Of a DNA stretch of 64,000 nucleotides, positions 44,449-51,054 are shown piece after piece. The position numbers and the translations under genes are program-made. Every line of letters begins with the position of its first letter. The first letter of the stretch is position 1. The notes beneath the pieces are model-generated. The model saw nothing but the letters and a program-made list of their open reading frames with translations. It ran no database searches and was not told where the DNA came from. Source of the stretch: Shinella sp. PSBB067 (GTDB lineage: Bacteria > Pseudomonadota > Alphaproteobacteria > Rhizobiales > Rhizobiaceae); NCBI RefSeq assembly GCF_016839145.1, contig NZ_CP069302.1, forward strand, positions 248,001 to 312,000. Direction: 5' to 3'.

Positions 44449-45156
44449 GTGCGTTACGCCCTCTATTTCACACCGCCCGCAAGCGATCCGCTGACCCTTT
44501 CCGCCCAGCGCTGGCTGGGGCGCAATGCGTTCACGAGCGCGGCCCTGGCGCAGCCGGCGATCGCCGGCTTCGATGCGGCGGCGCTGTCCGGGCTCACCGC
44601 CGATCCGCGGCGCTACGGCTTCCATGCCACGCTGAAGGCGCCGTTCTGCCTGGCGGAGGGCCGCAGCGAGGCCGAACTTGTCGCCGAGATCGGCCGCTTC
44701 GTCTCGCAGGCCGAGCCCTTCGAGATTCCGGAGGTCGTCGTCGGCCGGCTCGGCTCCTTCTTCGCGCTGGTGCCGGGCGATCATTGCAACGAACTTCAGA
44801 CCTTCGCCGGCGAGGTGGTGCGCCGCTTCGAGCGTTTCCGTGCGCCGCTCACCTCCGCCGACATCGCCCGCCGCAAGCCGGACGAGCTGAATGCCGCCGA
44901 GCGGCAGAATCTCGTGCAGTGGGGGTATCCTTACGTCTTCGACGAGTTCCGCTTCCACATGACGCTGACGGGGCGTGTCGCGGCCGAGCGCCGCGATGCC
45001 GTCGAGAACGTGCTCCTCGATCATTTCGCCGCGTTCCATGGCCGCCCGCTGCCCGTCGCCGGCCTTGCGCTCTTCCGGGAGCCCGCGCGCGGCGCCGATT
45101 TCACCGTCCATTCGCTCTTCCCTCTGGGCGGAGCCGCCAACAGAAAGACCGCCTGA
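44449..45156 (+). CDS. 2H phosphoesterase-family protein (DUF1045) of the phn operon
   Basis: A 235-residue protein with the two HxT motifs of 2H phosphoesterases: H59-A-T61 in YGFHATLKAPF and H170-M-T172 in FRFHMTLTGRV. 2H enzymes open cyclic or 2'-5' phosphodiesters, including ribose 1'',2''-cyclic phosphate in plant and yeast CPDases. C-P lyase yields 5-phosphoribosyl 1,2-cyclic phosphate, which PhnP opens in E. coli; no phnP is present here, so this protein is a plausible replacement. The start is GTG with AGGAA upstream; the nearby ATG is out of frame. It is encoded 2 bases before phnM, whose product together with PhnN flanks the PhnP step. Confidence 0.85.
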   Translation: MRYALYFTPPASDPLTLSAQRWLGRNAFTSAALAQPAIAGFDAAALSGLTADPRRYGFHATLKAPFCLAEGRSEAELVAEIGRFVSQAEPFEIPEVVVGRLGSFFALVPGDHCNELQTFAGEVVRRFERFRAPLTSADIARRKPDELNAAERQNLVQWGYPYVFDEFRFHMTLTGRVAAERRDAVENVLLDHFAAFHGRPLPVAGLALFREPARGADFTVHSLFPLGGAANRKTA

Positions 45157-45157
45157 C

Positions 45158-46291
45158 ATGACCCGCGAAACCGTTCTTTCCAACGCCCGCATCGTGCTGG
45201 AGGACCAGATCCTCCAGGGCACGCTGGTGCTGCGCGATGGCCTCATCGCCGACATTTCCGAAGGTTCCTCCGCCGCCGGCGAGGATATGGAAGGCGACTA
45301 TCTGCTCCCCGGCCTCGTCGAACTGCACACCGACCATCTCGAAGCCCATTATTCGCCGCGCCCGGGCGTGCGCTGGGGCAAGACGGCGGCGATCCAGTCG
45401 CATGACGCGCAGGTCGTCACCTCGGGCATCACCACCGTCTTCGACTGCCTGCGCATGGGCTCGGACGACGACGGCGGCTTCGAGAAGGGCGAGATGCGCG
45501 CCATGGCCGATGCCATCGCCGAGGCGCAGGCCGAAGACCGGCTGCGCGCCGAGCATCTCATCCACCTGCGCTGCGAGGTCTCGACAGAAAACGTGCTCGA
45601 TCACTACGAGGAATTCGAGGACGACCCGCTCGTCCGCCTCGTCTCGCTGATGGACCATGCGCCCGGCCAGCGGCAGTTCCAGACCATGGAGCAGTATGTC
45701 CTCTACTACAAGAAGAAGCGCGGCCTCACGGATGCCGAGTTCGCGGTCTTCTGCAAGCGCCAGCAGGACCTTTCCGCCCGCTATGCCAAGCCGCATCGCG
45801 ACGCCATCGCCGCGGCCTGTTCCGCCCGCAACATCTCGATCGCCAGCCACGACGATGCCACGCTGGACCATGTCGAAGAGGCGATCGGCTACGGCATCCG
45901 CCTTGCCGAGTTCCCGACGAGCGTCGAGGCCGCCAGCGCTTCGCACGGCGCGGGCATGAGCGTGCTGATGGGCGCGCCGAACATCGTGCGCGGCAGGTCG
46001 CATTCCGGCAATATCGCGGCCCGCGACCTTGCCACCATCGGCGTGCTCGACGTCCTGTCCTCGGACTACGTGCCGTTCAGCCTGATGCACGCGCCCTTCA
46101 TCCTCGCCGACGAGGGCATGGACCTGCCGAAGGCGATCGCCATGGTTTCGACGACGCCCGCCCGCACCGTCGGCCTCGATGACCGCGGTGCGATCGCCAG
46201 CGGGCTGCGCGCCGACCTCGTGCGCGTGCGCCGTCCGTCCGACGTTCCCGTCGTCCGCTCGGTCTGGCGCCAGGGCAGGCGGGTGGCATGA
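45158..46291 (+). CDS. phnM: RPnTP hydrolase PhnM
   Basis: A 377-residue metal-dependent amidohydrolase-fold enzyme that removes pyrophosphate from alkylphosphonate ribose triphosphate to give the PhnJ substrate. The metal site segments LVELHTDHLEAHYSPRPGVRW, IASHDDATLDHVEEAIGYG and LSSDYVPFSLMHAPF are all present. The start at 45158 follows the 2H phosphoesterase stop by one base. The stop overlaps phnN (ATGA). Length is normal for PhnM (about 380). Confidence 0.93.
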   Translation: MTRETVLSNARIVLEDQILQGTLVLRDGLIADISEGSSAAGEDMEGDYLLPGLVELHTDHLEAHYSPRPGVRWGKTAAIQSHDAQVVTSGITTVFDCLRMGSDDDGGFEKGEMRAMADAIAEAQAEDRLRAEHLIHLRCEVSTENVLDHYEEFEDDPLVRLVSLMDHAPGQRQFQTMEQYVLYYKKKRGLTDAEFAVFCKRQQDLSARYAKPHRDAIAAACSARNISIASHDDATLDHVEEAIGYGIRLAEFPTSVEAASASHGAGMSVLMGAPNIVRGRSHSGNIAARDLATIGVLDVLSSDYVPFSLMHAPFILADEGMDLPKAIAMVSTTPARTVGLDDRGAIASGLRADLVRVRRPSDVPVVRSVWRQGRRVA

Positions 46292-46881
46292 GCGTGGCCG
46301 AAGCTGCCCCAGCGGCGGTTGCAGCCGGCACCATGATCGTCCTCGTCGGCCCGAGCGGGGCCGGCAAGGACAGCGTCATGGCCTATGCCGCCCGGCATTT
46401 TGCCGGCAAGGCGCGTCTTCGCTTCGTGCGGCGGGTGATCACGCGCCCGGCCGATGCCGGCGGGGAAGCGCACGAGGCGATCGATGCCGACGGCTTTTCC
46501 CGCCGGAAGGCCGAGGGCGGCTTTGCGGTGTCCTGGGACGCGCACGGCCTTTCCTACGGCATCCCGCGCGAAACGCTGGAGCAGCTCGCAAGCGGCGTGA
46601 CGATGGTCGCCAATGGCAGCCGTTCCGCCCTGCCGGCCTTCGCGGCGGCCTATCCGCGCCTGAAGGTCGTTGTGATTACGGCGCGGCCGGACGTGCTCGC
46701 CGCGCGGCTCGCCGCCCGCGGCCGGGAAAGCGCCGAGGCGATTGCGCGGCGTCTGATGCGTGCGGCGCCGGAGATCGTGGTGGCGGCCGATACGATGGTG
46801 ATCGACAACAGCGGCCCGCTCGAAGAGGCGGGGGACACCTTCGTTTCCCTCCTCGCCTCGGTGCTCGACCGAGACGGCTAG
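46288..46881 (+). CDS. phnN: Ribose 1,5-bisphosphate phosphokinase PhnN
   Basis: A 197-residue guanylate-kinase-fold enzyme with P-loop GPSGAGKDS (about residues 26-34) and the RFVRRVITRPADAGGEAHEAI segment typical of PhnN. It phosphorylates ribose 1,5-bisphosphate to PRPP, the last step of the C-P lyase pathway. The gene is complete; its TAG stop lies in a CTAG that was the target of the adjacent IS630 element, and the stop is preserved because the inserted sequence begins with G. Confidence 0.92.
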   Translation: MSVAEAAPAAVAAGTMIVLVGPSGAGKDSVMAYAARHFAGKARLRFVRRVITRPADAGGEAHEAIDADGFSRRKAEGGFAVSWDAHGLSYGIPRETLEQLASGVTMVANGSRSALPAFAAAYPRLKVVVITARPDVLAARLAARGRESAEAIARRLMRAAPEIVVAADTMVIDNSGPLEEAGDTFVSLLASVLDRDG

Positions 46882-47838
46882 AGTCTGATGCGCTTACATT
46901 GAAGCGTACCCAGCGTTGATGAGATAGTTTTGGCATTCGTTTGGGGGAAGCATCGGAGCAGCCTACCAGCGGCTTTCCAAGTTGCCTCGACGGTTCGTTC
47001 GGCGGCCGCGCGCATGAGGTGCTTGAGCTTGGCGAAGACCTGTTCGATGGGGTTCAGGTCCGGACTGTATGGGGGCAGGAAGAAGAGCTTTGCTCCTGCC
47101 TTGCGGATAGCCGTCCGCACTGGCTGACCCTTGTGTGAGCCGAGGTTGTCCATGATGACGATGTCGCCGGGTCGCAGCGTCGGCACGAGAACCTGCTCGA
47201 CATAGGCTGTGAAGCTGCGTGCGTTGATAGCGCTGTCGAACACGCATGGCGCGTCGATGCGGTCGCAGCGCAACGCCGCAATCAGGGTCAACGTCTTCCA
47301 GTGGCCATGCGGCACCCGGCTTTGCAATCTGTGACCGCGTGGTGCCCAACCCCGGATCGGCGCCATGTTGGTCTTGGCCCAGGTTTCATCGATGAAGACC
47401 AGCCGTCGCGGATCGAGGCGGCCTTGGTATTTCTTCCACTGGGCCCGTCGACGCGCGATGTCAGGACGATATTGCTCGCTTGGCAGAACGGTTTTTTTTG
47501 AAGCTCAGCCCCTCGGCATGGACGAAGTTCCAGACCGTCCGGTAGTCGACCTTCGCCCCGCGCTCGGCAAGCTCGGCTTGCAGCCCGCGCAAGGTGATGT
47601 GACCCCCGCTGTTGATCCGCTCCAAGAGAAAGGCGCGGTGCGGCCCGAGAAGCAACGGGCGTGGACGGCCCACGGCCCGACCCGCAGCCGGGCTCCCCGT
47701 CGCCCGATAGCGCTGCGACCACTTCACCACGCTGGACACGCTGATGTTCAAAACAGCCGCAACCGAACGAGCACTTTCGCCGGCCAAAACCCGGGACACG
47801 GCACGTTCACGAAGATCAAGGGAATAGGCCTTCGGCAT
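46878..47838 (-). pseudogene. IS630-family transposase, two frames joined by a shift at an A8 run
   Basis: The first part (47838 to about 47499) encodes MPKAYSLDLRERAV and a helix-turn-helix domain (SVAAVLNISVSSVVKWSQRY) and the second (about 47490 to 46878) the catalytic part with D-D-E residues in VFIDETW, IVIMDNLGSH and SPDLNPIEQVFAKLK. They meet at eight A (T at 47492-47499 on the plus strand); reading through needs a +1 shift or one A fewer. This can be transcript slippage used by the element, a natural indel that killed it, or a sequence error. The stop codon TAG is completed by the host base at 46878. Domains are otherwise full-length. Confidence 0.75.
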
Positions 47839-47930
47839 AAGATGCTGGCCTCCATTCCAGCCAGCATCTTGAATCACGAATACGCCAGCTTGGAAATCCC
47901 AGGCCGATTCAACCCAAGAGCATTCCGCTC
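46881..47930 (-). mobile_element. IS630-family insertion sequence, about 1050 bp
   Basis: The element lies between TA dinucleotides at 46879-46880 and 47931-47932, both part of CTA/TAG, so the target was CTAG with TA duplicated, as in classic IS630. The ends (46881-46905 and 47906-47930 inverted) match at 16 of 25 positions, including GAG, ATGC, CTT and TTGAA blocks. It encodes a DDE transposase on the minus strand in two frames. Without the element, phnN and the photolyase gene would be convergent with only a base or two between their stops; neither gene is disrupted. Confidence 0.85.
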
Positions 47931-47934
47931 TAGA

Positions 47935-49377
47935 TCAGCCGTTTTTCAGCGACTTGTAGGCGGCCAGCGCGCGCTGGCGCGCCAAGGCGTGATCGACGAC
48001 AGGCTTCGGATAGGTTTTCCCGAGCGTGACGCCGGCTTCGGCGAGCGCGCTTTCCGGCGCGTCGAAAGGCTTGTGGATCCATTTGGAATCCAGCTTTTCC
48101 AGTTCCGGCACGAAGGTGCGGACATAGGCGCCGTCGGGATCGAACTTCTCGCCCTGCAGGATCGGGTTGAAGATGCGGAAGAAGGGCGAGGCGTCCGCGC
48201 CCGAGCCGGCCACCCATTGCCAGTTCGCCGGGTTGGACGCCGCATCGGCGTCCACCAGCGTGTCGCGGAACCATCTTTCGCCGTGCCGCCAGTCGATCAT
48301 CAGGTGCTTGATGAGGAAGGAAGCAGCGATCATGCGCACGCGGTTGTGCATCCAGCCGTGTCTCCAGAGCTGCCGCATCCCGGCATCGACGATGGGATAG
48401 CCCGTCATGCCCTTTGTCCAGAGCCCGAAATTCCTTTCGCCCGCCGACCACGGGAAGCCGTCGAACCGGTCGTTCCAGTTGCGTTCGGCAAGCGCCGGGA
48501 AATGGAAATGCAGATGATGGCAGAACTCCCGCCAGGCCAGTTCCTTGCGGAAGCGGATCACATCCTCCTTCGGCGCCTCCAGCCCGCGCGTCGCATGCCA
48601 GATGCGGGCAGGGGAGATTTCGCCCATGGCAAGATGCGGTGAAAGGAGGGACGTCGCATCGATGGCGGGATGGTCGCGGTCCCTCGCGTAATCCTCGGTG
48701 GCACCGCCGACGAAGGCATCGAGCCGCGCCCGCGCCGCGTCCTCCCCCGGCGTCCAGATCTCGCCGAAGGCCGCGGCCCAGTCAGGCTTTTCCGGCAGGA
48801 GTGCCCAGTCCGCAAGGGATTCGGATGGCGGAAAAGTCGATGGCGGGAGAAGTTGCTCCGGTGCTTCGACCGGGTCGTGCGGCTCCCCTTCGCGCTCCAG
48901 CGCCTTCCAGAAGGGCGTATAGACGCGATATGGTTTCTTCTCGCCCGTCAGGAGGCGCACCGGATCGTGGAGCAATTGCCCGGCAAAGCTTCTCGCGGCG
49001 ATGCCCCGCGCCTTCAGGCGGGCCTTGATATCCGTGTCAATGGAGATGCCGGCCGGATCGTGCCGGCGGTTCCAGTGGATCGTGTCGGCCCCTGTCTCCG
49101 CGATCAGGCGGTCGAGGACGGCGTGCGCGTCACCGCTGCGCAGCACGAGCGCGGTGCCGAGCCTTTGCAGTCTTCCGGCAAGGGACGCCAGTGAATGATG
49201 CAGCCACCAGGCCTGCGCCGCGCCGAGCGGGCCGGTGTCCCTTTCCGCGGGCTCGCGGATATGGAGCGCCAGGACGGGACGTCCCGTTTGCGCCGCTGCG
49301 GCCAGGGCGGCGTTGTCGTCGGTGCGCAGATCCTTGCGGAACCAGACGATGACGGGTGCACCGTCCTTTTGCCTCAT
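47935..49377 (-). CDS. phrB: Deoxyribodipyrimidine photolyase (class I CPD)
   Basis: A 480-residue flavoprotein that repairs cyclobutane pyrimidine dimers with blue light. The antenna domain begins VIVWFRKDLRTDDNAAL; FAD-binding segments are SLLSPHLAMGEISPARIW, ELAWREFCHHLHFHFP and the signature region WMHNRVRMIAASFLIKHLMIDWRHGERWF, with the conserved WVAGSGADASPFFRIFNP ending. The conserved tryptophans for electron transfer are present. It is preceded by a YbaN-like gene with a 4-base gap and is probably co-transcribed with it. An IS630 element follows its stop. Confidence 0.94.
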   Translation of the reverse strand: MRQKDGAPVIVWFRKDLRTDDNAALAAAAQTGRPVLALHIREPAERDTGPLGAAQAWWLHHSLASLAGRLQRLGTALVLRSGDAHAVLDRLIAETGADTIHWNRRHDPAGISIDTDIKARLKARGIAARSFAGQLLHDPVRLLTGEKKPYRVYTPFWKALEREGEPHDPVEAPEQLLPPSTFPPSESLADWALLPEKPDWAAAFGEIWTPGEDAARARLDAFVGGATEDYARDRDHPAIDATSLLSPHLAMGEISPARIWHATRGLEAPKEDVIRFRKELAWREFCHHLHFHFPALAERNWNDRFDGFPWSAGERNFGLWTKGMTGYPIVDAGMRQLWRHGWMHNRVRMIAASFLIKHLMIDWRHGERWFRDTLVDADAASNPANWQWVAGSGADASPFFRIFNPILQGEKFDPDGAYVRTFVPELEKLDSKWIHKPFDAPESALAEAGVTLGKTYPKPVVDHALARQRALAAYKSLKNG

Positions 49378-49381
49378 GCGC

Positions 49382-49747
49382 TCAGCCTCTCTTCGGCAGG
49401 GGACGGGTCAGGATGAAGAGGGTGCTCGCCGACAGGATCAGCCCGACGACGGATGCAAGCAGCAGCGAAGGCTCCGCGCGATACCAGAAGAACCCGTAGC
49501 TCGCGGCGATGAGGGAAACGGCGACGAATTTCGCGCGGGCGGAAATCGCCCCCTCGCGCCGCCAGTTGATGAGCGGCGGACCGAGGACAGGGTGCTCCAG
49601 CAGCCATTGTTCGAGGCGGGGCGAGGAGCGCGAGAAACACCATACGGCGACGAGCAGGAACGGCGTCGTCGGCAGCAGCGGCAGGAAAACGCCGACGATG
49701 CCCAGCGCCGTCATCAGGAGGCCAGCCAGCATGTAGATCGGACGCAC
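49382..49747 (-). CDS. YbaN/DUF454 family inner-membrane protein
   Basis: A 121-residue membrane protein of the YbaN family. It has two hydrophobic hairpins: about residues 6-32 (LAGLLMTALGIVGVFLPLLPTTPFLLVAVWCF) and about 78-112, with the family motif LLPTTPF and the SSPRLEQWLLEHPVLGPPLINWR segment between. The start is taken as the GTG at 49747, which has GAGG upstream and gives the usual length; no ATG fits. It lies 4 bases before the photolyase gene. The function of YbaN proteins is not established. Confidence 0.78.
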   Translation of the reverse strand: MRPIYMLAGLLMTALGIVGVFLPLLPTTPFLLVAVWCFSRSSPRLEQWLLEHPVLGPPLINWRREGAISARAKFVAVSLIAASYGFFWYRAEPSLLLASVVGLILSASTLFILTRPLPKRG

Positions 49748-49887
49748 AACAACCTCGTCGAGAAAACCGTGTCGCCCGTTCAGATAGAGTGCTTTGCGAC
49801 CGCCTCCAAGGGGCCATGACGCCGCGCCCGCGCACGCCGCCGCCCCAGGGGACGGTCGCGAGTGGGTTTTGCGCCTGCCCTTGTCGG

Positions 49888-50178
49888 TCAGGCCGGCTTG
49901 CTGCTCGCCGGTGCCCTTGCGGATTTCGTCTTTCCGGCGGCGGCCGGTTTTTCCGCGGCGGCGGCCGTCTTCTTCGGCTTCGCCTTCCCGGAGATCTCGA
50001 TCAGGGGTTTCCGCGCCTCGGCGGGCTTTGCCTCCGTGGCAAGAGCCACGCGCTCGAATTCCTCGCGTTCCCGCACGGCCTGTTCCCAATGCTCGGCATC
50101 GTGTCCATGCGTCCGGCCGGCCGTCTCCCAGATGGAATAGGCCCGCTTGCTGATCCATTCCCGTCGCGTATCCGTCAT
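49888..50178 (-). CDS. DUF2934 small protein
   Basis: A 96-residue protein. Residues about 5-42 form the DUF2934 helix-loop-helix (WISKRAYSIWETAGRTHGHDAEHWEQAVRERE), and the rest is a Lys/Ala/Pro-rich tail (KAKPKKTAAAAEKPAAAGK) that resembles histone H1-like or nucleic-acid-binding tails. The ATG at 50178 has GGGGAT upstream. DUF2934 proteins are common in rhizobia and have no known function. The basic tail suggests DNA or RNA contact, which is inference. Confidence 0.75.
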   Translation of the reverse strand: MTDTRREWISKRAYSIWETAGRTHGHDAEHWEQAVREREEFERVALATEAKPAEARKPLIEISGKAKPKKTAAAAEKPAAAGKTKSARAPASSKPA

Positions 50179-50572
50179 CGCTGATCCCCGTTCGAGTGTG
50201 AACTGACGCCGTGCCGGATGTCGCGGACAGAGCCGGACACGGAATTCGCTGGACGGCCGGGACACATCGACCGGCGGGTCCAGATAGTCGTTGCACCATG
50301 CGCTCCGGGCGAGGTCCTCGGGCGGAGCAGGCCTGCTTCATGCGATTCGCCTGACGAGGATGCGCCCAAAGCGGCAGGGCTTCAAGCCGAGCCGGGTGCG
50401 ACAAGATCGCCGTTTTTGCGGCTGCGAAGAAAAACCATCCTCCGTCTGCGGCAAACCGGCGGAAATTTTGGAAAAGTTTCATGCTTGCGGGTGGACAGCG
50501 CCGATCCGGCCAACGTATTGTCCGGATGAAGGAATCCCCCGGGCGCACGACGATAGTAGAGAGGCAGGACGT
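50179..50572. other. Intergenic region with no recognised gene
   Basis: About 390 bases between the DUF2934 gene and a small secreted protein candidate. Open frames here (for example 50218-50529 on the plus strand) have no family resemblance, no ribosome-binding site and unbiased codon use. I see no tRNA, strong terminator or recognised operator. It must hold the promoter of the minus-strand DUF2934 gene. Confidence 0.5.
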
Positions 50573-50956
50573 TTGGCAGCGGCAAGGCTACAGCATCGAC
50601 CGGTTCGTCGGGCTTGCCGCCTTTTCTGCACAGCGCTGACCTGTCTTTTGCTGTTGATATCCATGCTCCCGGCCCCCTCGGCCGCCGGTATCGCTTCCAA
50701 AGCGCTTCGCTACGCTGCGTTGAAGGTTGCGGATCACGCGCCCGCGTCGGCCGGCAAGGAGTGCCGCAAGCGCGCCGTTGCGGGCAAGATGACGCCGCTC
50801 GGCAGCGCCGGCTTCGATCCCGCCTGCCTGCCGGCCGTATCCGTCGCCCGGCGTGGGAAGGCGGGCGCCGACGCCGCCACGGCCCTGCCGCTCGTGCAGG
50901 GCGATGGTCGCCATGAAACGCGCGGGGCCCGTGCCCCTCCGCCGAATTTCGCCTGA
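50573..50956 (+). CDS. Possible small secreted protein of unknown function
   Basis: A candidate 127-residue protein starting at a TTG with GGCAGGAC upstream. The first 45 residues look like a signal peptide: arginines (RLQHRPVRRACR), then the hydrophobic core LFCTALTCLLLLISML and PAPSAAG with an AxA-like cleavage site. The remainder is polar, with two cysteines (ECRKR and PACLPAV) and no recognised domain. A long minus-strand frame also runs through here, and coding bias is not strong, so this is a moderate call. Confidence 0.4.
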   Translation: MAAARLQHRPVRRACRLFCTALTCLLLLISMLPAPSAAGIASKALRYAALKVADHAPASAGKECRKRAVAGKMTPLGSAGFDPACLPAVSVARRGKAGADAATALPLVQGDGRHETRGARAPPPNFA

Positions 50957-51054
50957 CGGCCGCCCCGATCGTCCAATCGGTCCGCGGTCTTCCCGATATG
51001 GCCGGCCCGCCGGCATGTGAGACGTTCTAAGGCTCGAAAGCGATCGATCAAACG

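Noticed and set aside
42592..45255. Open frame of 887 residues on the minus strand through phnE and the 2H gene
   Set aside because: It is a shadow of well-supported plus-strand genes and has no ribosome-binding site or recognised motif.
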